DNA of 33,514 bases from positions 1-33,514 of the forward strand of contig CACLMT010000011.1 of NCBI GenBank assembly GCA_902608115.1. The letters run 5' to 3'. The notes under the pieces were generated by a model. That model was not told the origin of the DNA and searched no databases. It saw nothing but the letters and a program-made list of their open reading frames with translations. The DNA is from an uncultured SAR86 cluster bacterium (lineage in GTDB: Bacteria > Pseudomonadota > Gammaproteobacteria > Magnimaribacterales > D2472). Positions 24,097-33,514 of the stretch are shown piece after piece. Position 1 is the stretch's first letter; each line of letters begins with the position of its first letter. A program made the translations under genes and the position numbers.

Positions 24097-26943
24097 ATGA
24101 ATCATACTAACTTCGCCTTAAGGCACCTCGGTTTAAATAAATCTGACGTTGGGTTTATTTTAAGCGAATTGGGGTATTCAGATATAGAGGATTTTTCAGA
24201 ATCAGTTATACCTAAAAATATTTTCATTAAAGAAGAGCTTGATTTAAAAAAACCAATTTCTGAAGAAGAAGCCCTGCAATCATTAAAAAATATTGCTAAA
24301 AAAAATAAGGTTTATAAATCATTCTTGGGTCAGGGATACTATGGAACAATTACCCCCAAAGTAATCCTAAGAAATGTATTTGAGAACCCGGGTTGGTATA
24401 CATCCTATACTCCCTATCAGCCAGAAATATCACAAGGAAGATTAGAGGCATTAATTAATTTCCAAACAATGGTAAGTGATCTAACCGGGCTTGAGATTGC
24501 AAATGCTTCACTGTTAGATGAGGCAACTTCTGCGGCTGAGGCTATGACTTTGGCTTTAAGGGTTGGCAAGTCTAAATCTAAAAAATTTTTTATTGATCAA
24601 AACTGTTTTCCTCAAACAATAGCTGTGGTTGCTGCTAGAGCAAAACCAATTGGGATTGAAATTGTTGTCGAGAACCCCGAAAACTTAGAAAGGTTGGAAA
24701 AAGAAAGCTTTTTCGGAGCATTACTTCAATACCCTGGTAATAATGGAAATATCAATGATTATTCAAAGATAATCTCAAGCATTCATAGTCAGGGGGGTTT
24801 AATTGCGGTTGCCACTGATTTATTAGCTTTAACATTAATTAAGAGCCCTGGGGAGTTGGGCGTAGATATCGCAATAGGTAGCTCTCAAAGATTTGGAGTC
24901 CCACTTGGGTTTGGCGGACCGCACGCAGCGTTTATTGCCACGAAAGAAGCATATAAAAGGTCTCTCCCAGGAAGGCTTGTGGGGGCTTCAATTGATAAAC
25001 ATGGGAATACAGCATATAGATTAGCGCTACAAACTAGAGAGCAACATATAAGGAGAGAAAAAGCCACAAGCAACATATGTACAGCACAAACTTTGTTGGC
25101 AATTATGGCAGGATTTTATGCTACATATCACGGTCCTGATGGGCTCAAAAGCATAGCAAAATCTATTCATAACAAAGCAAAAAAATTAGCAAAAGACATT
25201 AATACAAAGGGGTTCTCAATTAACTCAAACTCTTTTTTTGATACCTTGTGCATTCATACTGGCGATCAAACTAAAAAAATTATTCAAGCCGGTTATCAAA
25301 GGGGGGTAAATCTTAGAAAATATGATGATCAGAATGTTTGCATTTCATTAGATGAGACAACCAATAACCAAGACATAGCTAATCTTTTGAACTGTTTTAA
25401 AGGTCTAAAAGATGATAAAAAAATTGAAGTAAAATACGATATTCCGCCAAACCTTAAAAGAACAACAACTTATTTAACCCATCAAGTATTTCATTTATAC
25501 AGAACAGAGACTGAGATGTTGCGTTATATTCGTAGACTCTATGACAAAGATATAGCTTTGGATCGTGCCATGATTCCATTGGGCTCCTGTACCATGAAAC
25601 TTAATGCGACCTCTGAAATGATTCCAGTTGGGTGGGAAGAATTTGCTAACATTCATCCCTATGCCCCAGAAGATCAAATCGAAGGCTATAAAATCTTAAT
25701 CAATGATCTTGAATCTCAACTATCGACCATTACCGGATATGCAGCAATATCTCTGCAACCAAATGCGGGTTCTCAAGGAGAATATGCAGGTCTTTTAGCT
25801 ATAGATGCATATCATAAAAATAACGGCGATCTAGAACGAAGAATATGCCTCATCCCTGAATCAGCCCATGGAACAAATCCAGCATCAGCACAAATGGCTG
25901 GTATGAAAGTTGTTCCAATTAGCTGTGATAAAAAAGGAAATATTGATCTTGAAGACCTTAAGCTGAAAGCAAAAAAATTCTCTAATGAATTAGCCGCAAT
26001 CATGATCACTTACCCATCTACCCATGGGGTTTTTGAGATTAATGTGACCGAGGTTTGCGAAATTATTCATTCCCATGGGGGTAAGGTATACATTGATGGT
26101 GCCAATTTAAATGCAATGGTTGGTTTATGTAAACCAGGGGAATTTGGCGGAGATGTTTCTCATCTAAACCTACATAAAACTTTTTGCATTCCCCACGGAG
26201 GTGGAGGGCCCGGAATTGGCCCAATTGGTGTCGCAAAAGATCTGATTAACTATTTGCCTGCAGACCCACTAAACTATAACTATGCATCAATTGATGTTGG
26301 ACCTGTTTCGGCCACTAATTATGGAAGTGCATCAATTTTACCTATCAGCTGGATGTATATTCAGATGATGGGTGCAAGTGGGCTTAAAAAAGCTACCCAA
26401 ATTGCTATTTTAAGCGCAAATTATATTGCTCAAAAACTTAACCCTCATTACAAAATTTTATACAAGGGACAAAATGATTTAGTTGCCCATGAATGTATCT
26501 TAGATATAAGGCCTTTAAAAAAATCATGCGGGGTAGAAGTTGATGATATTGCTAAACGTTTAATAGATTTTGGTTTTCATGCTCCAACCATATCCTTCCC
26601 CGTAGCAGGAACTTTAATGATAGAACCAACTGAAAGTGAGTCACTTTCGGAGCTTAATAGGTTTATTGATGCAATGATAAGAATTCGGGCTGAAATAAAA
26701 GAAGTAGAAGAAAAAATATTTTCAATTGAAGAAAGCCCCCTTAGAAATGCCCCCCATTGCGCTCAAGAAGTAACAAGCGACAAGTGGTCATACAAATATT
26801 CCCGCTCAATAGCAGCCTATCCATATGAAGCAAGCTACAAAAATAAGTTTTGGCCTCCAGTTGGCAGAATTGATAGTGTTTTTGGTGATCGAAACTTAAT
26901 GTGCATCTGCCCCCCTATATCAGATCCTTCAGAAACAGACTAG
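24097..26943 (+). CDS. gcvP: Glycine cleavage system P protein (glycine decarboxylase)
   Basis: 948 aa, single-chain form (E. coli 957), PLP-dependent. It decarboxylates glycine and loads the aminomethyl group onto GcvH. The N-terminus [31 protein letters not shown]-like block, [14 protein letters not shown] and HGTNPASA are conserved, and the PLP Lys is K694 in [18 protein letters not shown]. The 3' end overlaps the convergent HAD gene by 4 bp. Confidence 0.96.
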   Translation: MNHTNFALRHLGLNKSDVGFILSELGYSDIEDFSESVIPKNIFIKEELDLKKPISEEEALQSLKNIAKKNKVYKSFLGQGYYGTITPKVILRNVFENPGWYTSYTPYQPEISQGRLEALINFQTMVSDLTGLEIANASLLDEATSAAEAMTLALRVGKSKSKKFFIDQNCFPQTIAVVAARAKPIGIEIVVENPENLERLEKESFFGALLQYPGNNGNINDYSKIISSIHSQGGLIAVATDLLALTLIKSPGELGVDIAIGSSQRFGVPLGFGGPHAAFIATKEAYKRSLPGRLVGASIDKHGNTAYRLALQTREQHIRREKATSNICTAQTLLAIMAGFYATYHGPDGLKSIAKSIHNKAKKLAKDINTKGFSINSNSFFDTLCIHTGDQTKKIIQAGYQRGVNLRKYDDQNVCISLDETTNNQDIANLLNCFKGLKDDKKIEVKYDIPPNLKRTTTYLTHQVFHLYRTETEMLRYIRRLYDKDIALDRAMIPLGSCTMKLNATSEMIPVGWEEFANIHPYAPEDQIEGYKILINDLESQLSTITGYAAISLQPNAGSQGEYAGLLAIDAYHKNNGDLERRICLIPESAHGTNPASAQMAGMKVVPISCDKKGNIDLEDLKLKAKKFSNELAAIMITYPSTHGVFEINVTEVCEIIHSHGGKVYIDGANLNAMVGLCKPGEFGGDVSHLNLHKTFCIPHGGGGPGIGPIGVAKDLINYLPADPLNYNYASIDVGPVSATNYGSASILPISWMYIQMMGASGLKKATQIAILSANYIAQKLNPHYKILYKGQNDLVAHECILDIRPLKKSCGVEVDDIAKRLIDFGFHAPTISFPVAGTLMIEPTESESLSELNRFIDAMIRIRAEIKEVEEKIFSIEESPLRNAPHCAQEVTSDKWSYKYSRSIAAYPYEASYKNKFWPPVGRIDSVFGDRNLMCICPPISDPSETD

Positions 26944-27608
26944 ATCTTTGGCAAATTAATTATTTCCCAACCCCTCTTATTAGCTATCTTTTCTAGTCTT
27001 ATATCGGGGTTAACAACTTTAGGCATTTCAACAGATTCCAATAAAGGCAAATCATTTATTGAGTCTGAATAAAAAATTGTACCTAAAAAATTACTATATT
27101 TATGTTCTTCCATCCAAGACTTAACCGCATGAAATTTTCCAGAACCAATAGTCAACGGATGCAAGAAAAATCCTGTACATTTACCATTGATGAACTCTAC
27201 CTTTGTACTAATAGCGCTTTTAAAATCTAATCGTCGAGCTATTGGATTAACAATAAGCTCATTTGTTGCGCTAGCGAGCAACAGCTCATCTCCTTTATCC
27301 TTGTGGTCATGAATTAATTTAAGCGCAAAAACATTAATCATCGACTCAACAACAGTTTTTATAAAGGGTCTAATAATTTCATCTATCTCTTGCTGGGTCT
27401 TTCCAACATAAGCACTTAATGTAAATTTAGCATATTCACTCATATCTAATTTGCCATTGATATATTCATCCATAAATTTTTCATTTCTTTTTTCTGCAGA
27501 TTTTCCCAAAAAATTATTTTCTATAAGGTAATTGATCATAGAATAATCTGAATCACCATTTAGAATGGTATTATCTAAATCAAAAATTACTAAATTGGGC
27601 TTACTCAT
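26940..27608 (-). CDS. HAD-IB family phosphatase (SerB-like)
   Basis: 222 aa. The nucleophile motif DLDNT is at 10-14 ([16 protein letters not shown]), motif II is LLLASAT, the motif III Lys is in [10 protein letters not shown], and motif IV is [11 protein letters not shown]. The helical cap between motifs I and II and the overall pattern fit the HAD-IB group related to phosphoserine phosphatase; the substrate is uncertain. It diverges from rppH with only 16 bp between start codons, a very tight divergent pair. Confidence 0.88.
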   Translation of the reverse strand: MSKPNLVIFDLDNTILNGDSDYSMINYLIENNFLGKSAEKRNEKFMDEYINGKLDMSEYAKFTLSAYVGKTQQEIDEIIRPFIKTVVESMINVFALKLIHDHKDKGDELLLASATNELIVNPIARRLDFKSAISTKVEFINGKCTGFFLHPLTIGSGKFHAVKSWMEEHKYSNFLGTIFYSDSINDLPLLESVEMPKVVNPDIRLEKIANKRGWEIINLPKI

Positions 27609-27624
27609 AAGGGATTAATCTAAC

Positions 27625-28107
27625 ATGAATGATAAAACTTACAGGAAAAATGTTGGTCTAATAGTTCTAAATCCTGAAAATCAATTACTGGTATGTAAAC
27701 GAAAAGACACTAAGAAATGGCAATTCCCTCAGGGCGGAGTAGATTCTAATGAAAAACCTATCCAAGCAGCTTATAGGGAACTGTTCGAGGAAGTTGGTAT
27801 ATCTAAAAAAGATGTTAAATTACTAAAAGAAAGTGAACACTGGTATAAATATGACTTACCTGTTGACTATCGCCGCAAAACAATTAACTTAAAAAAATTT
27901 AAAGGACAATCCCAAAAGTGGTTTATCTTTAAAAGCAAATATAAGCTTGAGATTGATTTTATGAATGATCTACATGAAGAATTTGATGGTTATCAATGGG
28001 TTAGTTACTGGTATCCCCTATCTCAAATTATTGATTTTAAAAAGCCAGTATATGAAAAAGTTCTCAAAGAATTTTTACCAATTTATCTAAAGGTTGTAAA
28101 TGATTGA
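27625..28107 (+). CDS. rppH: RNA pyrophosphohydrolase (Nudix)
   Basis: 160 aa. It removes pyrophosphate from 5'-triphosphorylated RNA, starting 5'-end-dependent decay. YRKNVGLIVLNPENQLLVCKR at the N-terminus and FPQGGVDSNEKP belong to this family. The Nudix box G-x5-E-x7-RE-x2-EE-x-G-I runs from G37 to I59 with E52, E55 and E56 as metal ligands. It overlaps the downstream TauE-like gene by 8 bp and heads a run of coupled genes to folA. Confidence 0.94.
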   Translation: MNDKTYRKNVGLIVLNPENQLLVCKRKDTKKWQFPQGGVDSNEKPIQAAYRELFEEVGISKKDVKLLKESEHWYKYDLPVDYRRKTINLKKFKGQSQKWFIFKSKYKLEIDFMNDLHEEFDGYQWVSYWYPLSQIIDFKKPVYEKVLKEFLPIYLKVVND

Positions 28108-28900
28108 ATTGCTTGTTTTTATAGCACTGGGGAGTATAACTGGCATCCTTGCAGGCATGTTTGGAATTGGTGGGGGCGTCCTACTTGTTCCAGTTTTAAT
28201 ATTTATCTTTTATGGGATGGGTATGGAAGAATCAGTGGTGGTTTATATGGCAATTGGCACCGCTTTATCAAGCATAATATTTTCAGGTATTTCCTCAGCC
28301 CACTCTCACCATTCAAAAAAGTGCGTTGAGTGGAAACTTGTATTCCCTTTATCGCTGGGAATGATTGTGGGGGCTTTAATTGGATCAAGATACGCAACTT
28401 CAATGAGTAGCGATAATTTAAAATTAATAATCACAATTTTTCTAATAGCGGTGGGGGGAGAAATGTTATTTGGTTATACAAAATTATTAAGTAACAGAAG
28501 AAAGTTAATCTCCATATCAAATATTCTTGCTCCAATTCATGGTGGGTGGATAGGTTTTTTATCATCAATTTTGGGCATTGGAGGAGGATCATTTACTACA
28601 CCTTTAATGACATTGGCTGGATATAATATTAGACAAGGCATTGGCACTGCTGCTGCGTGTGGGGTTCCAATAGCTCTAGCTGGAGCCATGGGATACCTAT
28701 ATTTCGGACAAACCCACCCAAATCTTCCAGCTGGTGCAACAGGATTTATTTTCTGGCCTGCGGTGCTAGGTATTGCAAGTGCTAGCATTATTACCGCAAG
28801 AATAGGCTCAAATATTGCACATTCAATCTCAGAACAAATTCTTAAGAGATTATTTGGTGTCTTGTTGGTAATTGCAGCCATTATGGTGACAAGAAGTTGA
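28100..28900 (+). CDS. TauE/SafE family membrane transporter
   Basis: 266 aa, about eight membrane segments in two related halves, each starting with a Gly-rich turn: GMFGIGGGVLLVPVL and ILGIGGGSFTTPLM. The family is linked to export or import of sulfite, sulfoacetate and other organosulfonates, or to other anions; no substrate is evident. It lies between rppH (8-bp overlap) and lgt (4-bp overlap), the position taken by ptsP in E. coli. Confidence 0.9.
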   Translation: MIELLVFIALGSITGILAGMFGIGGGVLLVPVLIFIFYGMGMEESVVVYMAIGTALSSIIFSGISSAHSHHSKKCVEWKLVFPLSLGMIVGALIGSRYATSMSSDNLKLIITIFLIAVGGEMLFGYTKLLSNRRKLISISNILAPIHGGWIGFLSSILGIGGGSFTTPLMTLAGYNIRQGIGTAAACGVPIALAGAMGYLYFGQTHPNLPAGATGFIFWPAVLGIASASIITARIGSNIAHSISEQILKRLFGVLLVIAAIMVTRS

Positions 28901-29703
28901 TCATAGAACTCTCAGAATTTTTTAATAACCCAAGCTTGATCGAATTTGGTGGATTAAAAATTCAATACTATGCTCTCACATGGATTATTTCAGCGCTTCT
29001 AATCTTTCAATATCTAAAAAATCATAAAATCATAAAAGAATTGGATCTCTCAATTGAACAAATCAATGATTTAATATTTCTATATGGTTTATTTTTTGGC
29101 GCTATGGCAGGCGGAAGAATTGGGTATATGATATTTTATGGATTTGATCAGCTAACTATTAACCCTTTAAGTTTGTTTTTTATTTGGGAGGGTGGGCTTA
29201 GTTTCCATGGTGGTCTTATTGGGGTCATAGTAAGTCTTTATGTTTTTTCAAAAAAACACTCTTTGTCATTTTTGAGGCTTTCAGATTCTATATGTTTAGC
29301 CATGCCTATAGGTCTAGGACTGGTAAGAATTGGAAACTTTCTTAATGGCGAATTATATGGAAGACCAACTGAGGGTAATTGGGGATTTATCTTTCCAACA
29401 GATCCGTATGGCTTTACAAGACATCCCTCTCAGCTTTATGAGGCTTTTTTTGAAGGCCTTGTACTTTTTTGTGTTCTAGTATTAATCAACCAAAGAAATG
29501 ATAATGCTGGTGTTGTAAGTGGAAGCTTCTTAGTAGGATATGGGATTATTAGGTTTTTTATAGAATTCTTTAGACAGCCCGATGCCCACATGGGTTTTAT
29601 TACATTACAATTAAGCATGGGACAACTATTGAGCATTCCGATGTTCATTATTGGTCTAATAATACTTAGAAGATCATTAAAAAAACATGAAGCAGTATCT
29701 TGA
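28897..29703 (+). CDS. lgt: Prolipoprotein diacylglyceryl transferase
   Basis: 268 aa from a TTG at 28897 that overlaps the previous TGA. It adds diacylglycerol from phosphatidylglycerol to the lipobox Cys of prolipoproteins in the inner membrane. Seven membrane segments; IQYYALTW, GGRIGYMIFYG, FHGGLIGV, GRIGNFLNGELYGRPT and RHPSQLYEA are the diagnostic blocks. It overlaps thyA by 17 bp; the lgt-thyA pair is classical for gammaproteobacteria. Confidence 0.94.
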   Translation: MIIELSEFFNNPSLIEFGGLKIQYYALTWIISALLIFQYLKNHKIIKELDLSIEQINDLIFLYGLFFGAMAGGRIGYMIFYGFDQLTINPLSLFFIWEGGLSFHGGLIGVIVSLYVFSKKHSLSFLRLSDSICLAMPIGLGLVRIGNFLNGELYGRPTEGNWGFIFPTDPYGFTRHPSQLYEAFFEGLVLFCVLVLINQRNDNAGVVSGSFLVGYGIIRFFIEFFRQPDAHMGFITLQLSMGQLLSIPMFIIGLIILRRSLKKHEAVS

Positions 29704-30553
29704 GCTTTTAGAATATATTCTTGAAAATGGTGAAAGTCGAGATGATAGAACTGGCACGGGTGTAATATCTTCATTTGGACATCAAATCCGATTTAATCTT
29801 CAAGATGGATTTCCAGCGGTTACAACCAAAGCGCTTGCATGGAAGGGAGTTGTTTCAGAGTTGTTATGGTTTTTAGAAGGATCTGATGATGAAAGGCGTC
29901 TTGCAGAAATAAGATTTAAAAAAAACAGAAGTGATCTTGTTGACTTGGATAAGTTTTCAACAATATGGACAGATAATGCAGATAATCAAGGCGTAGAGCT
30001 TGGGTACGATAATTCAGATACTATAAAAAAATTAGGTCCAATCTATGGTGTTCAATGGAGGAATTGGAATGGGGTGGATCAAATTCATGAATTGGTTGAT
30101 GGATTAAAAACAAATCCCTTTGGAAGGCGTCATATTTTAAGTGCATGGAATGTTGAAATGATAGAATCAATGGCTCTGCCCCCATGTCACGTAATGTCGC
30201 AATTTTATGTTTCAAGTAATGGTGTTCTTTCTTGTCAGATGTATCAACGAAGCGCTGATATGTTTCTTGGTGTTCCTTTTAATATTGCTAGCTATGCGTT
30301 GCTTCAATCTATACTTGCAAATATCTTAGATCTAGAACCTGGTGATTTTGTTCATACGTTTGGAGATGCTCATATTTACAAAAACAGTATTAATCAGGTA
30401 AAAGAACAATTAACTAGAGAGCCAAAAAAATTACCAAGGCTGATTATGCCAAACATACAATCACTTGAAAGCCTTAAAGAAATGTCGATTGATGACTTTG
30501 TTCTTAAGGGGTATAAATCACACCCCGCCCTAAAAGCTGAAATGGCTATATAG
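29687..30553 (+). CDS. thyA: Thymidylate synthase
   Basis: 288 aa (E. coli 264). It makes dTMP from dUMP with methylene-THF. The catalytic Cys is C167 in LPPCHVMSQFYV; SCQMYQRSADMFLGVPFNIA binds substrate; RTGTGVISSFGHQIRF is the N-terminal loop. About 24 extra residues (about 85-108, DKFSTIWTDNADNQGVELGY) enlarge the small domain before GPIYGVQWR, an insertion seen in some lineages. Ends 3 bp before the folA TTG, so synthesis of both folate-cycle enzymes is coupled. Confidence 0.95.
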   Translation: MKQYLELLEYILENGESRDDRTGTGVISSFGHQIRFNLQDGFPAVTTKALAWKGVVSELLWFLEGSDDERRLAEIRFKKNRSDLVDLDKFSTIWTDNADNQGVELGYDNSDTIKKLGPIYGVQWRNWNGVDQIHELVDGLKTNPFGRRHILSAWNVEMIESMALPPCHVMSQFYVSSNGVLSCQMYQRSADMFLGVPFNIASYALLQSILANILDLEPGDFVHTFGDAHIYKNSINQVKEQLTREPKKLPRLIMPNIQSLESLKEMSIDDFVLKGYKSHPALKAEMAI

Positions 30554-30556
30554 AAA

Positions 30557-31066
30557 TTGAAGAACGTAATTTCACACCTTGTTGCTATGTCAAACAACCT
30601 TGTAATTGGAATAAATAACAAGCTGCCGTGGAAGCTAAAAAAAGATCTACAGCACTTTAACTCTTACACAATAGATCAAGCAATAATTATGGGAAGAAAA
30701 ACATATGAATCTATTGGTCGGCCCTTACCAAATAGAAAAAATATTGTCATCTCATCAAGCCTCAGATCTTCAGAGCATATTCAAATTGCAACAAATCTAG
30801 ATGAGGCTATCTTATTTGCACGCAATTGGAACATTAAACATAACCAACAAGATGAAGCAATACTCATCGGTGGTGGTTATGTTTTTCGAGAAAGCTTAGA
30901 GTTAGTAAATAAACTGGTACTAACTAGAGTTGACTGCGAAATTAAAGGAGATGTTTTTTACCCAGAAATTGATTTTGAGGCATGGGAACAAGTTAATCAA
31001 AAATCTTTTAAAAAAGATAAAGAAAATCAGTTTGATTTTGTTATAGAAACTTATTTAAAGGTTTAA
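30557..31066 (+). CDS. folA: Dihydrofolate reductase
   Basis: 169 aa from a TTG at 30557; the family N-terminus (VISHLVAMSNNLVIGINNKLPW) starts right there and no ATG precedes it. It regenerates THF from the DHF made by ThyA. The active-site Asp is D30 in LPWKLKKDLQHF; IIMGRKTYESIGRPLPNR binds NADPH. Last gene of the rppH-tauE-lgt-thyA-folA run. Confidence 0.94.
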   Translation: MKNVISHLVAMSNNLVIGINNKLPWKLKKDLQHFNSYTIDQAIIMGRKTYESIGRPLPNRKNIVISSSLRSSEHIQIATNLDEAILFARNWNIKHNQQDEAILIGGGYVFRESLELVNKLVLTRVDCEIKGDVFYPEIDFEAWEQVNQKSFKKDKENQFDFVIETYLKV

Positions 31067-31071
31067 GATAA

Positions 31072-32583
31072 CTAAGTCTGAGGGCTTTTTTTGGCTTGTT
31101 GGATAAAATCTCTTCTTAATGCAAGATTTTTTACTCTTATTTCTTCATTTTCAGCATACTTAATCCATGAATTCGCTGTCTTTTTAATCCGCTTGTTCTT
31201 ATCTCTGGCTGCTGCCCTAAAATGTTTCTTTGCATCTTCAAAATTCTGTAATTCGAAATGGGCTTGCCCTAACACCAATAAAGCCTGGGATCTACTTTTA
31301 ACTTTAGGTTTTTTTAAGCCGTTTTCAATTGCTCTAATTGAGTCTTCTAATCGGTCTTCAAACAGATACAAGTTGCCTAGTAAAACATAAGTATCTCCAT
31401 CCTTAGAGAGCTTGGCTGCTTGTTCTAATACTGGTATAGCTTTGTCTATTTCTTGGGCCATTCTCCATGAATCAGCAAGCATTTTCAAGTTCCTTTCCGT
31501 ATCCTTAACAACTCTAATAGCTTTCTCTTCTCCAGTTTTTTTATCTTCAATGATGACTTTTTTATTTTGTCCAGCCACAAGAACTTGAGCTGCCCAATAT
31601 GGGTTTTTGTTTAAAAGAAGTAGTTGGGCTAGTTGAATATATTCCACTTCTTTATCAAGAAAGTCTTTCTCATATGCGGCTTTTAGTGCGATCAATTGGT
31701 CTTCTTCTCTATTCATTTGCGAATATGTTCCGGCTAATTGAATAAAATATATTTTTTTAGGGTAATAATTTACCAATATTTCGAAAATCTCAAGCTGCCT
31801 CTCTAATGCATAGGCGGCACTTACAATCTTTTTGTCTTTAAGTTCTACAAAACATCCTGCTAATAAAACATACCAATTCTCTTTTGGTCTGTAGCCCTCA
31901 TCTTCTTCTGCCATTCTTATGGCCTCTTCCATCGATTTCCTAGATTTAACAAAATCTCCTTTTTGGAAATAGGCCTGACCAAGCAAAGCATGAGATTGAG
32001 CAGTAACGTTTTCTACTTCGCTCATCCATTGATAAATTAATTCTATTCCTCTGTCCCAATTCTCTTTAACTAAATTTAATTGCGCCAAAGTAAACAGGGA
32101 GGCCGTTCTCAGGGGCTGGGTTGCTTCGGGCTCTTCTAATAATTGCTCATAAGCCCACATGGCTCTGTCATAATTTTCATCAACAAAATAAATATATCCC
32201 CAGTAATTCCACATAACCGAACGATCATAACTTTTGAGTTCAGCTCTATCGTTATAAAGTTCAGTTAAAATACTTTTAGCCTTAGGGTAATCTGGATCAT
32301 CCTCTTCCTTTTCAATAAATTTACCCTTATTAAGTGGGTCGGGGTCTGGAACTTTAACTGTTTTTTGTCTTTCAAGAGCTTCAACAACTTTAACAATTTT
32401 TTTAGCAGTAGAAGGAGCTAAAACTCTTGCTTTTTTATATGTTCTTGTTTTCCCTGTTTTCTTAGAAGAGCCGCCCACCGATGGATCGTCCCCTCTGCTT
32501 TGAGCAGATAGACCAAAAGAAATCATTGAAAAAATAAGAGACACTGACAAGAAAATGATACTAAATGAGACTCTTTTAAGCAT
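31072..32583 (-). CDS. Periplasmic TPR-repeat protein of a TonB system
   Basis: 503 aa. A signal peptide (about residues 1-27, ending SFGLSAQ), a Lys-rich low-complexity stretch (KKTGKTRTYKKARVL), then tetratricopeptide repeats along most of the length (for example VMWNYWGYIYFVDENYDRAM, SHALLGQAYFQKGDFVKSRK, SQALLVLGQAHFELQNFEDA). TPR proteins of this kind are encoded next to ExbD and TonB in marine proteobacteria and Bacteroidetes-like systems and may scaffold the TonB complex in the periplasm. Starts by 1-base overlap with the tonB stop. Confidence 0.85.
   Translation of the reverse strand: MLKRVSFSIIFLSVSLIFSMISFGLSAQSRGDDPSVGGSSKKTGKTRTYKKARVLAPSTAKKIVKVVEALERQKTVKVPDPDPLNKGKFIEKEEDDPDYPKAKSILTELYNDRAELKSYDRSVMWNYWGYIYFVDENYDRAMWAYEQLLEEPEATQPLRTASLFTLAQLNLVKENWDRGIELIYQWMSEVENVTAQSHALLGQAYFQKGDFVKSRKSMEEAIRMAEEDEGYRPKENWYVLLAGCFVELKDKKIVSAAYALERQLEIFEILVNYYPKKIYFIQLAGTYSQMNREEDQLIALKAAYEKDFLDKEVEYIQLAQLLLLNKNPYWAAQVLVAGQNKKVIIEDKKTGEEKAIRVVKDTERNLKMLADSWRMAQEIDKAIPVLEQAAKLSKDGDTYVLLGNLYLFEDRLEDSIRAIENGLKKPKVKSRSQALLVLGQAHFELQNFEDAKKHFRAAARDKNKRIKKTANSWIKYAENEEIRVKNLALRRDFIQQAKKSPQT
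31074..31092 (+). terminator. Possible weak terminator after folA
   Basis: AAGTC, loop TGAG, GGCTT (one G-T pair) with a seven-T run (31086-31092), 8 bp after the folA stop. It lies within the 3' end of the convergent TPR gene. The stem is short, so confidence is limited. Confidence 0.4.
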
Positions 32584-33299
32584 TAAGTTTCCTCCAGAAT
32601 AAAAGTGAATTTATGAGGAACATCATCGACTCTAACTGCTTTCCCATCAACAATTTTGGGTTTGTATTTTAATTTCGCTGCGGCTCTTTTTGCAGCAGAA
32701 TTAAATATTGAACAGGGCCTATATATTGTATCGGGATTGGTAGGATCACCACAAAAACCCTCAAGTGGTTCTGCATTCTCAACAGTGCCAGTTTCAGTAA
32801 TGGTAAATGTCACTATAGAGTACCCCATAATACCTCTTTCTTGAGCTCTTCTGGGGTAAATGGGGGTAACCTTAAATAGTGGAATATATTCTCCGTCTCT
32901 AAAAAATGCACCGGTTCCAGCAAAATTAGTTTTAGGCTTAGGAATGCTAACATCCACCCCATCAAGAGGCGCAAGATCTAACTCTGGTTGAGCAATGTCT
33001 TCGGGTTGCTCGTCTGGCTCTTCCGGTTTATCAACATGGTCAAACAATGTGTCAATATCTCTTTCAGGCATAATTACATCACCCAATTTACGAGAATTGT
33101 CTGTTTTGATGCTGCTATCTCCAAGTGAAATCAAAGCAACCATTAAGAAAAATAAACCAAGCGTTATTACTGCAGCAAACCCTGTACCAGCTAAATATTT
33201 GTTGTAGTTAAATGCCTTATAAAAAAGCTGAATCAGTGGATTTAGAACCCTTAAAAGGGTTTGTGAAAAAGAACTTATACTATTAGCAGTAGTATTCAA
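32583..33299 (-). CDS. tonB: Energy transducer TonB
   Basis: 238 aa. A 37-residue cytoplasmic N-terminus precedes the membrane helix (GFAAVITLGLFFLMVALISL), then an acidic Pro-rich spacer (DKPEEPDEQPEDIAQPELDL) and the TonB C-terminal domain (PIYPRRAQERGIMGYSIVTF ... KFTFILEE). The C-terminal domain contains an extra loop with two Cys (GFCGDPTNPDTIYRPCS), probably a disulfide. It delivers proton-motive energy to outer-membrane receptors. Follows exbD by 9 bp; overlaps the TPR gene by one base. Confidence 0.92.
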   Translation of the reverse strand: MNTTANSISSFSQTLLRVLNPLIQLFYKAFNYNKYLAGTGFAAVITLGLFFLMVALISLGDSSIKTDNSRKLGDVIMPERDIDTLFDHVDKPEEPDEQPEDIAQPELDLAPLDGVDVSIPKPKTNFAGTGAFFRDGEYIPLFKVTPIYPRRAQERGIMGYSIVTFTITETGTVENAEPLEGFCGDPTNPDTIYRPCSIFNSAAKRAAAKLKYKPKIVDGKAVRVDDVPHKFTFILEET

Positions 33300-33308
33300 T
33301 ATATTTCT

Positions 33309-33514
33309 CTACTTAGGTTCAGAAGCAAGCGAAATATTAAATACTCCTGCCTCTCTAGCTCCATCCATGACTTTAATAATAGTGTCAGCCATTGCTTTTT
33401 CATCTGCCTGAATAACAACTGCCCCCTGAGGATTTTCTGCTAGCAACTTCACGACGTTAGCTTTTACCTGTCTTGCATCTATCCTTCTTCCGTCCATCCA
33501 AATTTCTCCAGAGG
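33309..33514 (-). CDS. ExbD/TolR-family biopolymer transport protein (partial)
   Basis: The C-terminal ~68 codons; the 5' end lies outside the window and the frame is open to its edge (reading SGEIWMDGRRIDARQV). VVKLLAENPQGAVVIQADEK, then MDGAREAGVFNISLASEP, is the ExbD periplasmic domain. The internal ATG at 33497 is not the start. With ExbB it forms the proton-driven motor that powers TonB; an exbB gene would be expected beyond the right edge. Confidence 0.9.
   Translation of the reverse strand, partial: SGEIWMDGRRIDARQVKANVVKLLAENPQGAVVIQADEKAMADTIIKVMDGAREAGVFNISLASEPK

Noticed and set aside
28537-28881. Long minus-strand open frame opposite the TauE-like gene
   Set aside because: Antisense shadow of a well-supported membrane protein gene; no RBS and no recognisable protein features.
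1-33514. CRISPR array or rRNA genes
   Set aside because: No regularly spaced short repeats and no rRNA-like sequence noticed anywhere in the window.

Overview
This window looks like a chromosomal segment of a small-genome marine gammaproteobacterium, and the closest match I can suggest is a SAR86-like lineage. That placement is an inference from four things: low GC, very short intergenic gaps, gammaproteobacterial gene neighbourhoods (mutY-yggX, rppH-lgt-thyA-folA) and an ExbD-TonB-TPR cluster. No marker gene for formal placement is present. Several starts appear to be TTG or GTG (mutY, GPH transporter, rmuC, gcvT, lgt, folA).

Layout. 1-2186: a truncated rhodanese gene diverges from a gpmA-mutY-yggX block. 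2183-2947: an SDR-fold protein without the usual catalytic Tyr and Lys. 3035-9181: an accessory region that begins at an intact tRNA-Phe gene. Downstream of it lie two one-gene units, each ending in a copy of the 3' half of that tRNA: a PhyH dioxygenase (repeat 3989-4035, 47/47 identical) and an N-acyl-D-amino-acid deacylase-like amidohydrolase (repeat 6014-6054, 38/41 identical). A diaminopropionate ammonia-lyase, a MarR regulator with a perfect inverted repeat in its leader, a small secreted protein and a second PhyH gene follow. 9199-13056: a minus-strand block of DUF3604 protein, membrane-anchored parvulin and HupE/UreJ-like protein. 13112-18427: a flavin monooxygenase, an MDR oxidoreductase, a MAPEG protein, a decayed PhzF remnant, a GPH transporter and thiD. 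18437-22491: small housekeeping and stress genes (ybjQ, hspQ), an aspartate-type aminotransferase, rmuC and an FTR1 iron permease behind a Fur-box palindrome. 22585-26943: the glycine cleavage genes gcvT-gcvH-gcvP. 26940-31066: a HAD phosphatase, then the overlapping run rppH-tauE-lgt-thyA-folA. 31072-33514: exbD (cut by the window end), tonB and a TPR protein, for energising outer-membrane uptake.

Most notable is the tRNA-Phe locus. The repeats start at the anticodon region and run to CCA, as att sites of tRNA-targeting tyrosine recombinases do. The repeat nearest the tRNA is perfect and the distal one has diverged, as expected if new units always enter next to the tRNA gene. Each unit carries one gene in the tRNA's orientation and no integrase, and both genes take their stop codon from the repeat. 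This resembles an integron-like cassette array built on a tRNA gene, with the tRNA promoter as a possible shared promoter. It is an inference from sequence and needs comparative genomes to confirm.
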